DNA of 64,000 nt from Pseudomonadota bacterium (GCA_027487795.1 JAIYCX010000031.1:124001-188000); one strand, 5' to 3'; numbered from the stretch's first letter, positions 36,059 through 46,192 are shown. Numbers and translations: made by a program. Notes: generated by a model not told the origin, from the letters alone.

Positions 36059-36532
36059 GTGAAAAACAATCATTACCAATCCATATTTAAATTTATAGTA
36101 ACCGGCTTTGGTAGCGGCTATTCAAAAAAAGCACCCGGAACTGCCGGAACTCTCTGTTGTCTTATAATACTGTATATTTACCACGCCTTCCTACCAGAAC
36201 CATCGATTATTCAAAAAATCCTTTTTACCTTAGTAATTTTTCTACTTGGCACATTCTGTTTATCAATTTTAAAAAAACAGGGGGAATTCTCAGCTGATCA
36301 TGACCCTGGATTTGTGGTCATTGATGAATTTGCAGGGCTACTCACAACTGTTAGTTTAGTTGAATGGACTAACTTATCTTTATTCATGGGTTTTATACTT
36401 TTTAGATTTTTTGACATCTTAAAACCTTGGCCAATTTCTATCCTTGATAAAAAAGTTGGACCATTTTGGGTTATGATCGACGACATAGCAGCTGGATTGA
36501 TAGCAGCATTTATTTTACTCTTAATATTTTAA
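36059..36532 (+). CDS. pgpA: Phosphatidylglycerophosphatase A
   Basis: 157 residues starting at GTG 36059. PgpA signatures: GFGSGYSKKAPGTAGTL (~17-33), DPGFVVIDEFAGLL (~82-95), FRFFDILKPWPI (~116-127) and VMIDDIAAGLIAA (~138-150), with the catalytic Asp residues in place. It removes phosphate from phosphatidylglycerophosphate in the inner membrane to make phosphatidylglycerol. The aminopeptidase gene starts four bases later. Confidence 0.93.
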   Translation: MKNNHYQSIFKFIVTGFGSGYSKKAPGTAGTLCCLIILYIYHAFLPEPSIIQKILFTLVIFLLGTFCLSILKKQGEFSADHDPGFVVIDEFAGLLTTVSLVEWTNLSLFMGFILFRFFDILKPWPISILDKKVGPFWVMIDDIAAGLIAAFILLLIF

Positions 36533-36535
36533 CCT

Positions 36536-37633
36536 ATGAAATTAAGACTTTTAGCAATTCTTTGCTCATTAACATTTTTAAATTCTTGTTACTTAACAAA
36601 AGTATCATACGTACAAGCAAGAATTTTATTAACAAAAAAAGATATTTCAGAAACATTAAAAGAACAAAAGGAAACCAAGGTTTCTAAAGATAAGCTATCG
36701 CTAGTTTTAGAATCTAGAAAATTTGCTGAAGATCTAGGGCTGACTCCTCATGATAGCTATTTAAGCTATTCAGACCTTGATGACATCCCCACTATATACG
36801 TAGTTTCAGCAGCAGAAAAATTTAAATTAAAATCTAAAACTTGGTGGTATCCAGTAGTTGGAAACATCCCATATAAGGGATTCTTCAGTAAGGAGGAGGC
36901 AGAACAAGAAAATAAAGATCTAATTGAACTAGATCTAGATACCTCGGTTAGAACGACTAGCGCATATAGTACTCTTGGATGGTTTGACGATCCAATATTA
37001 CCAAGCACAATAAATCTACCAGATGAAGAACTTGCAAATACTGTAATTCACGAAATTTCTCATGGGACATTTTGGAAGCCTAATTATGTCAGCTTTAATG
37101 AAACATCCAGTAATACGATCGGTCACTTAGGTGCTACTTTAATGTTTAAAGGTAAAGATCAGGAACTATATAATAAAGCAAAGAAAAGTTTAATTTTTGA
37201 ATGTCTTGCATCACTAGACTTCAAAGAAGCTAAAGATTCTTTAACTCTTTTATTTGAAAGAGCTTTGTTAATGGACGCTACTCAAAATAAAAATATAGAA
37301 GCAGATAAAAAACAGATCTACGAAAGATTAAAAGATAAAATCCGCCAATCTAGACAAGAAGTCTACAAAGTAGTTCCAGAGCAATCAAAATCTGAGAACA
37401 AACCCTCACAGGATATAAATAACTCTACTTTTTTAAGTTCTTTTATTTATCTTGATGGTTTCTCTAAGATGATAGAGCTTTACTACATTAAAAAGGACTT
37501 GAAATCCTATATATCTGAAATAAAACGTATTTCTTCTACAGATAATCCAACTGCAGAAATTGAAAAAATTATCTTTGATTCCGGAAATAATGTAGAACCT
37601 AGGCAAGTTTGCCTGAATTTAGACAATATTTAA
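36536..37633 (+). CDS. Predicted zinc aminopeptidase lipoprotein (PF10023-type)
   Basis: 365 residues. Lipobox TFLNSC gives a lipidated Cys at ~18. The core matches the Pfam 'predicted aminopeptidase' family: YLTKVSYVQARILL (~20-33), WWYPVVGNIPYKGFFS, DLDTSVRTTSAYSTLGWFDDP (~138-158), and zinc motif VIHEISHGTFW (HEISH, ~172) with NETSSNTIG downstream. Located on the periplasmic side of a membrane. It overlaps the frame of the next lipoprotein gene only if the longer start of that gene is used. Confidence 0.85.
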   Translation: MKLRLLAILCSLTFLNSCYLTKVSYVQARILLTKKDISETLKEQKETKVSKDKLSLVLESRKFAEDLGLTPHDSYLSYSDLDDIPTIYVVSAAEKFKLKSKTWWYPVVGNIPYKGFFSKEEAEQENKDLIELDLDTSVRTTSAYSTLGWFDDPILPSTINLPDEELANTVIHEISHGTFWKPNYVSFNETSSNTIGHLGATLMFKGKDQELYNKAKKSLIFECLASLDFKEAKDSLTLLFERALLMDATQNKNIEADKKQIYERLKDKIRQSRQEVYKVVPEQSKSENKPSQDINNSTFLSSFIYLDGFSKMIELYYIKKDLKSYISEIKRISSTDNPTAEIEKIIFDSGNNVEPRQVCLNLDNI

Positions 37634-37641
37634 TTTTTTCC

Positions 37642-37992
37642 ATGTTTAATTTAAAGTTTAAAAAAATAGTTTACATATCGATATTCGCAATTTTTGCTTC
37701 CGCTATCTCCTGCAATTCGAATAACAACCCTAACAACGCAAACTTTTATATCAAATGTGGTGGTGGCCTAAATATAGAATGTCCTACTGGCACTTATTGT
37801 AAATTACAAAATGATTGTGGCGGTCTAGATAAAAAAGGTCAATGCGTTGCAATTCCAGATAGCTGCCCAGATAATGAAGACATAATCTGTGGCTGCGATG
37901 ATAAAGAATATAAAAACTCATGCATTGCGGAAACACTAGGAGTAACATTAAAAAACTCTGGCACTTGCATCGAAGCTCCGTCTTTTAAATAA
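37642..37992 (+). CDS. Kazal-like lipoprotein (possible protease inhibitor)
   Basis: Starting at ATG 37642, 116 residues; this start puts a proper lipoprotein signal at the front (FASAISC, Cys ~23). The mature part is Cys-rich: a first Cys cluster (CPTGTYCKLQNDCGG, ~47-61) and a Kazal-like unit CGCDDKEYKNSCIAETLGV (~80-98) ending SGTC. Kazal-type folds inhibit serine proteases; inhibition here is inferred. Its gene follows a periplasmic aminopeptidase lipoprotein. Confidence 0.78.
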   Translation: MFNLKFKKIVYISIFAIFASAISCNSNNNPNNANFYIKCGGGLNIECPTGTYCKLQNDCGGLDKKGQCVAIPDSCPDNEDIICGCDDKEYKNSCIAETLGVTLKNSGTCIEAPSFK

Positions 37993-38193
37993 AAAAATAT
38001 ACTGCTCGCATTTTAGTTTTACGTACAGGAAAAGTAAAATGTGAAATAGCAGTATAGCGTATGAGCGACAGCGAGTAGCCTTAAAACAAATATAGTGCCC
38101 ACAAAATAGGGGACCCGATAGGGCGTCAACTCAAGTAAAACCTGAACTGTCAGTACTTCGTACTGCTATTATTTTCACGAGCAGTATATTTTT
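37993..38193. repeat. Nested inverted repeats in the rnb leader (outer pair)
   Basis: AAAAATATACTGCTCG (37993-38008) is exactly complementary to CGAGCAGTATATTTTT (38178-38193). Inside, ATACTGCT also pairs with AGCAGTAT near 38047-38054. A small hairpin CAGTACTTCGTACTG lies near 38151-38165. The 201-base stretch holds no convincing ORF. Confidence 0.7.
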
Positions 38194-38278
38194 ATTAGAG
38201 CTCGCCTTAATAAGGCTTCGCATAGTGCCACACATATGATAACTTTAAAGAACGGAAAACTTATATGTGGGCACTATA
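38091..38278 (+). promoter_or_regulatory. Alternative hairpins over the RNase start codon
   Basis: Bases 38266-38278 (TGTGGGCACTATA), which contain the GTG start, can pair perfectly with 38091-38103 (TATAGTGCCCACA) or, within 38263-38277, with 38222-38237 through a 15-bp stem with one bulge. The two pairings exclude each other. Between them GCCTTAATAAGGC near 38203-38215 forms another palindrome. This looks like a structured 5' leader that could control translation. Confidence 0.5.
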
Positions 38279-40447
38279 ACAAGTAGTAATTCAGTGAAAG
38301 ATCAAATATCAAATACTCAATCTTCAAATCAAAATAATGAAATTCAAGTCGGCACTGTTATAGAGTACGAACTACACGGGAAACCAATAATTGCCATATG
38401 CCAATCTGAGCATAACGGAAAGTGGTCTGTTATAAATGAATTTGATGAAAGCTATTCTTTAAAACCAGATCGAATATTTGTAATATATCCAGCACCTAAT
38501 TCACATAATAAGTCTAATTTAAAATCAATTTCAAAAGAAATCAAAGACAATTTCTCTTCATTCAATATGAAGAAAATGGAAGAAATTTGGATAAGCTTAA
38601 ATGAAAGAACAACTGATATACCCCTAGACGACTTCTGTGCCTTACTTGATAACTCAAATCACACAACGCAAAATAAAGAGATAAAGCGCGCAGCACTCCG
38701 GAGAGCACTTAATGCTGATTCCGTATATTTCAGAAGATCAGCTGAAGGTTTTAAGGCTAGAACAAGCGAAGAAGTTAATAATGGCAAAGAAAACGAAAGA
38801 ACAAAAGCTCAAGAAGAATCTGCAAAGTTAATATTAAAATTAACTCTTGAAAAAAGACTTTCGGGAGATAAAAAAAGCCAATTGCCGCCTGAAATCTCTT
38901 TCCTAGAAGAGATAGCTGCCCTTGGTAAGAAATCAAGTAAGTGGAAACTATTAGAAGAAACGATAGATTACTTATCAAAAAAAACTGGTATACCACCAAA
39001 AAGTTCTGCTGAAGAAAAAGCTTTTAACATACTAGTTAAAGCTAATCATTTCAGCGAACATCAGAACCTATCCCATGTTAGACTTGGTCGACCAGTTTTA
39101 TTTTCTGGGAAAGAAAGACAGGAAGCTGAAGAAATTTATAGAGAGTCTAAAAACAATTCACTTTCAGAGAGAATTGATATTACTAGTATTTATACATTTA
39201 CAATAGATTCAGAATCTACTCTAGACTTTGATGATGCAATTTCAATTACAGAAAAAAATGGCTCATATGAAGTCGGAGTTCATATTACTGACGTTGGAGA
39301 GTATATTAAAGAAGACTCTGATCTGTACAATGCAGCATTAAGAAGAGGGACTTCAGTATATTGTCCAGATGAAGTGATTCCAATGCTTCCAAATTCACTA
39401 TCAGAAGGAGTTTTCAGCTTAAAAGAAGGCGGCAAAAGGCCAGCTATCTCATTCTTCTTTAGCGTTAAAGACGGCTTACTGAAAAGTGATAGAATAGAGT
39501 CTACAGTTATAAAAGTTTCGAAAAGATTTTCATACGAAGATATCGATGAAATGCTTTTTGATGATAAAGCACAATCGAACTTGGCTCTAGTTGGTTTATC
39601 TAAGAATGCATCCGAAGAGCAAATATTTACAGCAAATAAAATTCCTGAATTAATAAAAGAAATATGGGACATTTGTTCAAATCAAGAATTAGCCAGACTT
39701 GAAAATGGCGCTGTTTTATTTAGCAGAAGAGACCTACTTCCTGTAGTTAATAATAAAAAAATTACGCTAGAATCTAACAGTGACGATAGTCCATCTAGAA
39801 AAATAGTCAGTGAGCTAATGATCGCCGCAAATAGTTATGCAGCAGAATTTTCTGCAAAAAATAACATACCTTTTGTATTTAGAACTCAAGAAGCTCCTGA
39901 GCAAAACATAGAAGAATTTAGTAATAAAGTAGCCGAAGGTCCTGCGAGAGAGTATGCGAAAAGAGGCTTATTAAAGAAGTCTAATATTAGCACAACTCCT
40001 GGCATACATTCCGGATTAGGGCTTAATTTTTACAGTCAAGTTACTTCGCCTATTAGAAGATTTTTAGATTATATACTCTTAACTCAAATTCGTTTTTTTA
40101 TTGAGAAGTCAGAAGTTAAATACTCAGAGGACTTTCTTAGTAGCATCACAGGTAAGTTACAGCTCGGACTAGACGAAGCTAATATTATTCAAAGAGAAAG
40201 AAATAGATTCTGGTTACTAAAATATCTTGAACAAGAAAAACTTCATAAACTAAGCGGAATTTTAGTAAGAAACGATGGAAGTAGGCCTTTGGCAGAAATT
40301 GACAACCTATACTGTCTATTTCCGTTTAACCCAATATCAAGAGCTAATTGCCAACTAGGTAATAGAGTAAACCTCAAAATAACAAAACTAGACCCTCTTC
40401 GTGATAAGATATATATTGACGAGATAGAGGAAGAAAAAACTGAATAA
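38267..40447 (+). CDS. RNB-domain exoribonuclease (RNase II/R family)
   Basis: 726 residues from GTG 38267; an alternative in-frame GTG at 38294 is possible. The N-terminus has a small beta-barrel-like part (GTVIEYELHGKPIIAICQ, ~28). The RNB catalytic domain shows IDSESTLDFDDAISI (~315-329) with its acidic cluster, VGVHITDVGEYI (~337), PMLPNSLSEGVFSL (~373), and FYSQVTSPIRRFLDYILLTQI (~588 on). A C-terminal S1-like part is short. It degrades RNA 3' to 5'. Its start overlaps a strong hairpin. Downstream nuclease gene begins one base after its stop. Confidence 0.9.
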   Translation: MGTITSSNSVKDQISNTQSSNQNNEIQVGTVIEYELHGKPIIAICQSEHNGKWSVINEFDESYSLKPDRIFVIYPAPNSHNKSNLKSISKEIKDNFSSFNMKKMEEIWISLNERTTDIPLDDFCALLDNSNHTTQNKEIKRAALRRALNADSVYFRRSAEGFKARTSEEVNNGKENERTKAQEESAKLILKLTLEKRLSGDKKSQLPPEISFLEEIAALGKKSSKWKLLEETIDYLSKKTGIPPKSSAEEKAFNILVKANHFSEHQNLSHVRLGRPVLFSGKERQEAEEIYRESKNNSLSERIDITSIYTFTIDSESTLDFDDAISITEKNGSYEVGVHITDVGEYIKEDSDLYNAALRRGTSVYCPDEVIPMLPNSLSEGVFSLKEGGKRPAISFFFSVKDGLLKSDRIESTVIKVSKRFSYEDIDEMLFDDKAQSNLALVGLSKNASEEQIFTANKIPELIKEIWDICSNQELARLENGAVLFSRRDLLPVVNNKKITLESNSDDSPSRKIVSELMIAANSYAAEFSAKNNIPFVFRTQEAPEQNIEEFSNKVAEGPAREYAKRGLLKKSNISTTPGIHSGLGLNFYSQVTSPIRRFLDYILLTQIRFFIEKSEVKYSEDFLSSITGKLQLGLDEANIIQRERNRFWLLKYLEQEKLHKLSGILVRNDGSRPLAEIDNLYCLFPFNPISRANCQLGNRVNLKITKLDPLRDKIYIDEIEEEKTE

Positions 40448-40448
40448 A

Positions 40449-43178
40449 ATGAAATCAATTTTCTTAGGATGGGATAAGCCGTATCTTTGGCAAGTAGCGA
40501 TATTCCTAAAAGAAAAATATCCAGATTTCAATCTCAATAATATTAAAATTCTTTGCCCATCAAAAAGAGCAGCAAGAAGATTAATTGAATTGCTAGCAAA
40601 TCTAGCAGAAGAAGAGAATACCGCCCTAATTAATCCCACAATAATTAGCCAAATTATTGATCTAGCAGAATGTCAAGATTTCACTAATATTTCAGAAAAT
40701 AACAAAAAATTTGCCAATACTCATATTACCAGAATTCTCTGGTCTGAAATAATAGATAGCTACAATAGAACTACTGAAGAAAAATTAGATGCAAGAATTT
40801 CAGAATACCTAAATAAACTATCACGACAACTTGTTGAAAATAAAGTTGATGCTACTTTACTAAATGGCAAACTTGTATCAGAAAAACAAAATGCATTTTG
40901 GGAATTATTTAATAAACTAAATGAGAGATTTCATTCTAATTTAAATTCACAAAATCTCACTATCTCTCTTGAAGACTTTAAACTATCACCGACTACAAAT
41001 GAAGTTTACCTACTTGGAGCATTTGATTTAAGTAAGGAAGAAGAAGAGTTTTTAGAAAATGTTGATAGAAATATTACAACTCTCATATTTGCCCCTGAAG
41101 ACTGTAAAAATGGCTTTACTAAACTCGGTACTATTTCTGAAAGTTATTGGCAAAATAAATTTCCAGCTATTGATAATCAAAATGTAATTATTACTAATTC
41201 ACCTCTAGAAGAAATTGAAAGTATTATTGAGATTATAGAAAACAATTTTAATACTACTGAAGTAAATAACTCAGTCACTATCTGCCCAAGAGATCCTTCA
41301 GTTATCGCCCCGATTATTAATCTCTTAAAACAAAAGAACTACAATAGTTTCGCCCCTGGTATAAGACCGCTAGGAAGAACAATTTGGGGAGGACTATATT
41401 TAAATATACTAAGTAGCTGGGACGGAAATATTCAATCGTTTATAAACGTACTCTCCAGTCCAATAATAAAAACTCTTCTTGATGATAAAAAAGAGATTTC
41501 CGAAGAAGATTTATTATCAAAATTATTGATTGAACTTAGAGAATTATTAAAATATGGTCGCTCCAGAAATCAAACTTTCGAATCTATTATAAATAAAAAA
41601 GAATATAGTGAAGTCTTAAAAATTCTAAGCAGCTTTAATCTGTTTTTAAATGAAAAAAATCTAAACATATCTAATTATTTAGAAAGAATTATTTCTTCAC
41701 TTACTGCAATATCATCTGAACTTTTATTATCAGAAAATTCTAAATTTTTAGTTTTAAACCAAGAAGATTATAATCTTTCATTGGAAAGTCTAGAGTCTCT
41801 AAAAACAAATATAGAGCAATTGAATTTAAAAGAATCATATTTAAATGATCCACTTTCATTACTCATCTCTATTGCTAGAGAAATTTCCTTAAAAATATCC
41901 ATACAACCAGAATCCGATTCTGGTATTCAGATTCTAGGAGCATACGAAGTATTTTGGGACGATAATTCTTATGTATTCTCTACTTCTTCTACTGACGAAT
42001 ACCTGCCTCCTAGAATAGAAATAGACCCCTATCTCCCTGAGAGTATAAAGGAGGAATTTGGAATAAGGGGAAGAAAATGGCTTCAAGCTTATCACTCCTA
42101 CACGCTTCATACTCTAGTTAATAGTAAAAAAAGAGTACTCTTTTCAGCTTCTAAGACAAATAATCTCTCTGAACCAAACAAACTATCACGATACCTCTCA
42201 ATTAAAGAAAGTAAACCTGACGACAGTAATCTTTCTAATTTTTATGGAAACACTGAAGATAAAAGTAAAAATGAAATATCTAAAGTTCAGGTACTTACAT
42301 CACCTAAGCTTGAACTACCTAATGGCATACTAAAACCTCCAACACAGAAATATGAAAAATTTCCACTAAAAAGTATATCCCCTAGTCAAATAAGAGATTA
42401 CTTATATTGTCCATATGAGTTTTACTTAAAACATATCCTTGGGCTAAAAACAGAGGACGAAGACAATTCAGAAATACCAGAAAATATATTTGGCAATATA
42501 ACACATAAAGTGATTGCTATAGTATCTTCTGAATTTAAGAATACAGCTTACATAGATTATAAAAATGCTCTTTCGCTATGCTATGATATTTTAGAAAAAG
42601 AAATTCAAACAGTCTTAGGAAAAACAAAAAGTATAGAAATACACTTACAAATACAATCTATAAAAAACAGACTTCAGCAGTATTTAGATTTTGAAATAGA
42701 ATGTAAAACAAATAAACACATATTAAAATATATCGAACATAGAATTGAGAATACTAAACTAATTAATATTAGCTCTGGAGAGCAAATTCCACTAGTAGGA
42801 GTAATTGATAGAGTTGAATTAGTAGCTGAGGATCTTCTAATAACTGACTTCAAAACAGGAGACGATTCTAAAACCAGTATTAGTAGAGCACAAAAAGATT
42901 ACCAACTACCGATTTACGGCCTAGCGCTATCTCAATCTGAAGAATTCAAAGCTAAGAATATAAAACTTCAAATTGTAAGTCTAAATAAAACTAGCACACA
43001 CGACAAAAAAACAATTGATTTTCAGGAAGAACAAATTATAGAAGTTAAGGAAATAATTAATAGTGTCTCCGAAAATATTCTTAATGCAAATTTTTGGCCT
43101 CCTACTAGTACGGCTAAAAATAATGAGGATAGTAGAATTTTAAAAAGATTATTTGGAAACTTAGAGCTATGTCGATAG
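40449..43178 (+). CDS. AddB-like PD-(D/E)XK nuclease/inactivated helicase subunit
   Basis: 909 residues. The N-terminal region (ILCPSKRAARRLIELLANLAEE, ~35-56) resembles AddB-type helicase relics. The C-terminal ~260 residues form a PD-(D/E)XK nuclease of the Cas4/AddB type: SPSQIRDYLYCPYEFYLKHILG (~644 on), FGNITHKVI, VGVIDRVELVAEDLLITDFKTG (~782 on; Asp and Asp-x-Lys) and DYQLPIYGLAL. It is followed by, and overlaps by 10 bases, a UvrD-type helicase-nuclease. Together they would process double-strand DNA ends for recombination. Confidence 0.82.
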   Translation: MKSIFLGWDKPYLWQVAIFLKEKYPDFNLNNIKILCPSKRAARRLIELLANLAEEENTALINPTIISQIIDLAECQDFTNISENNKKFANTHITRILWSEIIDSYNRTTEEKLDARISEYLNKLSRQLVENKVDATLLNGKLVSEKQNAFWELFNKLNERFHSNLNSQNLTISLEDFKLSPTTNEVYLLGAFDLSKEEEEFLENVDRNITTLIFAPEDCKNGFTKLGTISESYWQNKFPAIDNQNVIITNSPLEEIESIIEIIENNFNTTEVNNSVTICPRDPSVIAPIINLLKQKNYNSFAPGIRPLGRTIWGGLYLNILSSWDGNIQSFINVLSSPIIKTLLDDKKEISEEDLLSKLLIELRELLKYGRSRNQTFESIINKKEYSEVLKILSSFNLFLNEKNLNISNYLERIISSLTAISSELLLSENSKFLVLNQEDYNLSLESLESLKTNIEQLNLKESYLNDPLSLLISIAREISLKISIQPESDSGIQILGAYEVFWDDNSYVFSTSSTDEYLPPRIEIDPYLPESIKEEFGIRGRKWLQAYHSYTLHTLVNSKKRVLFSASKTNNLSEPNKLSRYLSIKESKPDDSNLSNFYGNTEDKSKNEISKVQVLTSPKLELPNGILKPPTQKYEKFPLKSISPSQIRDYLYCPYEFYLKHILGLKTEDEDNSEIPENIFGNITHKVIAIVSSEFKNTAYIDYKNALSLCYDILEKEIQTVLGKTKSIEIHLQIQSIKNRLQQYLDFEIECKTNKHILKYIEHRIENTKLINISSGEQIPLVGVIDRVELVAEDLLITDFKTGDDSKTSISRAQKDYQLPIYGLALSQSEEFKAKNIKLQIVSLNKTSTHDKKTIDFQEEQIIEVKEIINSVSENILNANFWPPTSTAKNNEDSRILKRLFGNLELCR

Positions 43179-46100
43179 AGTTAAATAGTCGAGGGCTTTT
43201 AGTTAGAGCAAGTGCAGGTTCTGGGAAAACTCATTTCCTAACTTCAGAAATAATCAAGCTACTGCTCCTGAATGAAGATCCTAAAAATATACTTACTACA
43301 ACTTTCACAAGAAAATCAGCAGGAGAAATATTTGGAAGAGTATTATTTAGACTCCTAACTAAGTATTTAGAAGATAAAAATAACGACCTTGATAGTAACA
43401 CTGAAAAGGCACTCTCAAACTTATTAAAAAATCAGGATTATTTTAAGATTAATACAATTGACAGTTTTATTGCTTCAATAGCCAAAGCCTTCTTTCTTGA
43501 TCTCGGACTACCTGAAACTTGGAGCATTGGAAACAACTGGAAATTAGAAGAAATAAATAAAATAGCACTTGGAAAATCTTGTGAACTATTAGGTGCTGAT
43601 CTAGCCTCCTCAATTATTACGCTTGCACTTGGCAATCTATTACCAGCGAGACCTTCAAGAAATGTACTTAGTAAAATAAGTAATCTTAGTAATCTATATA
43701 TAGAGTCCACAGAAGACGCTTGGGAAAATAACGACTTATTAGATAAATATTGTGCGAGAGCTTCTATTAATATACCCACAAAAGAAGAGTTATTAGCAAA
43801 CATAGATTCTATATTAAAAAGAGAAGGTCTTAAAAAAAGAATAGTTACAGCATTTGAAAACATCAAAGAATTATTTTCAAATAATTTAGAATTAGAAATA
43901 TTAGAAATGGGAATTATTTCTAATATAGATGAGGGGAAACTTGAATACTACAGCATTCCTCTAGATAATGAGACTATAGAACTATGTCAAAAACTCAGTA
44001 ACTACTCTAAAAATCTTCATATTAAAAAAATCTTAAATCAGACAAAGAGCACTAAACTACTACTTACTACATATTTAGAAGAGAGAAATTTACTTATATT
44101 CGAACAAGGAATACTGTCATTCTCAGATGTTACTAATATAGTATCTCGTATTTCTGAGGATATAAATCTAATAGATATATATGCAAGACTTGATAGCAGG
44201 ATTCATCACATTCTGATTGATGAATTTCAAGATACAGCGGCATCACAATGGTCAGTATTAAACCCACTAGTTGAAAGTATTGTCAGCTCAACTGATATGG
44301 ATCGAAGCTTTCTTGCAGTTGGAGATTTAAAACAAGCAATTTATGGTTGGAGAGGAGGAGCATCTGAAATTTTTGATTTTGTTAAGGAAAAGTACTCTAT
44401 AGAGAAAGAAGAAACTTTAGATAAAAGCTACAGATCTAATCCAGAAATCATAAACTTTGTTAATATGATTTTTCTTTCACTAGCCGAGGATAAAAACTTA
44501 GACGCTAGCTTAAAATCTTGGTTAAATAATTTTCAAAAACATACTGCCGCTAAAGATACCCCAAGCTGTGATATAAAAGTACAAGAATTAAAAGATGAAG
44601 ATATAAAACTTTTTACTTTATGTAATGATATAAAAAATATTATTCAAAAGAATACAGGTAAAAAGATTGCTGTATTAGTTTCAAAAAATGATGAGCTTAA
44701 GAAAGTATTAAATATCTTTGAGCAAGAAGGAATAGAAGCAACAGGAGCAGGAAAAAGTAATTTAGGAGAAGCATTTTTTGCAAAAATAATAATATCTCTA
44801 CTAAGGCTTGCTGCAAATATAGAAGTTAAACTTAGTATTACTCACTTATCTTCACTACCAGAATTTCTAAAAGAAAGTATCAATCTAAATTTAAACAATA
44901 TAAATGATAAAATAATATCAAAAGAAGCAAACTTATTACTGGAAAAAGAAGGACTATTTGAAGTTATCAATAAAATAGCCTTAGCGCTATCTAAAGTACT
45001 GTCAAATACAGAGAAAGAAAAAATACTTAAAATCGTCTCTGTCGTTCTAGAATTTGAAAGAACACTTCCTCAAGATAACTTAGAACTAATAAAACTTCTA
45101 GAAGATAGTATCTTTGAACAACATGAGTCTACGCAGGTAACAGTTAGTACGATTCATGGAAGTAAAGGATTAGAATATGAATATGTTTTTATTCCATACA
45201 CTAACAATAAATTTTATAACCTGAGTAACTTAAACTTTTTAATAGACCAAGAAAATAACTTTTATAAAATTAAAAGAGTTATTAAAAAACCAACTGATAA
45301 AATTATTAAATACTTCCCTGAACTAGTTGAACTAAGAGATAGATGGATAATAAGTCAAATACAAGAAGGATTATCAGTATCATACGTTGCTCTAACTAGA
45401 GCAGTAAAAGGTTTATACATATACTTAGATCCATTACCTAAAAACCAAAGTGAAAAGATTTCTTCACTCTCTGATATTATTAGATATAGTTTAAAAAACG
45501 AAGCAGACGAAGAAGGAGTACTGCTAAAAAAACTAGTAGAGTCGCCCTCTCAACAGAAACTACAAAAAGAAGCACAAGAGACAAACAAAGTTAAATCTAA
45601 ATTATTTCATATAGATAAAAATACAGACGAAGAACTAATTCCTAGTTTTACTAAATTTAAAATTGGTCACGTAAAGACTCCGACAAAGAGCATCATGAAC
45701 GTAAATAATCTCGGCATATCTTTTGGTTTAAATATTCATCAGGCTCTGAGTAAAATTAAATGGCTTGAAGTAGATTCTAAACATATAATAGATAATAGTT
45801 GTAGCTTCATAAATGATCTTAACATCAGAGAGAAGATTAAAGGATATTTAACCAATGTTTTTAGTTCTAAAGAAATATGCGAACTTTTCTATCTACCAAC
45901 CTATTCTAAGTATGATTACTCAGAAGTAGAAGTTTTCAATGAACTTAAATTTACCAATAGAACAGAAAACTCAATTCTCACAGGTATCATAGACAGAATA
46001 GTAATACAAAAAGAACAGGATGATATCTATGTACATATAATAGACTTCAAAACTGATAATATAATTGACCCAAGCAAATACAAAGATCAGCTATTAGAAT

Positions 46101-46192
46101 ATAAAAATTTTGCTATAAAAAAGTGGCCAACAGCTAAAGTCAAAACATCTTTAATATACCTTGGTAACCAACAAATAATAGACATCGACTAA
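43169..46192 (+). CDS. AddA/RecB-like UvrD helicase-nuclease
   Basis: 1007 residues. SF1 helicase motifs: Walker A VRASAGSGKTHFL (~12-24), TTTFTRKSAGEIFGR (motif Ia), HHILIDEFQDTAASQW (motif II, ~346), GDLKQAIYGWRGG (motif III, ~386), DKSYRSN (motif IV, ~415), TVSTIHGSKGLEYEYVFIP (motif V, ~656) and SYVALTRAVKGLYIYL (motif VI, ~743). The C-terminal nuclease has LTGIIDRIV and IIDFKTDN (~944-976). Shorter than typical AddA (~1200). Paired with the AddB-like gene upstream. Confidence 0.88.
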   Translation: MSIELNSRGLLVRASAGSGKTHFLTSEIIKLLLLNEDPKNILTTTFTRKSAGEIFGRVLFRLLTKYLEDKNNDLDSNTEKALSNLLKNQDYFKINTIDSFIASIAKAFFLDLGLPETWSIGNNWKLEEINKIALGKSCELLGADLASSIITLALGNLLPARPSRNVLSKISNLSNLYIESTEDAWENNDLLDKYCARASINIPTKEELLANIDSILKREGLKKRIVTAFENIKELFSNNLELEILEMGIISNIDEGKLEYYSIPLDNETIELCQKLSNYSKNLHIKKILNQTKSTKLLLTTYLEERNLLIFEQGILSFSDVTNIVSRISEDINLIDIYARLDSRIHHILIDEFQDTAASQWSVLNPLVESIVSSTDMDRSFLAVGDLKQAIYGWRGGASEIFDFVKEKYSIEKEETLDKSYRSNPEIINFVNMIFLSLAEDKNLDASLKSWLNNFQKHTAAKDTPSCDIKVQELKDEDIKLFTLCNDIKNIIQKNTGKKIAVLVSKNDELKKVLNIFEQEGIEATGAGKSNLGEAFFAKIIISLLRLAANIEVKLSITHLSSLPEFLKESINLNLNNINDKIISKEANLLLEKEGLFEVINKIALALSKVLSNTEKEKILKIVSVVLEFERTLPQDNLELIKLLEDSIFEQHESTQVTVSTIHGSKGLEYEYVFIPYTNNKFYNLSNLNFLIDQENNFYKIKRVIKKPTDKIIKYFPELVELRDRWIISQIQEGLSVSYVALTRAVKGLYIYLDPLPKNQSEKISSLSDIIRYSLKNEADEEGVLLKKLVESPSQQKLQKEAQETNKVKSKLFHIDKNTDEELIPSFTKFKIGHVKTPTKSIMNVNNLGISFGLNIHQALSKIKWLEVDSKHIIDNSCSFINDLNIREKIKGYLTNVFSSKEICELFYLPTYSKYDYSEVEVFNELKFTNRTENSILTGIIDRIVIQKEQDDIYVHIIDFKTDNIIDPSKYKDQLLEYKNFAIKKWPTAKVKTSLIYLGNQQIIDID

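Noticed and set aside
43438..43866. 142-residue minus-strand ORF inside the helicase gene
   Set aside because: Antisense shadow with no domain pattern; the plus-strand helicase motifs are intact across it.
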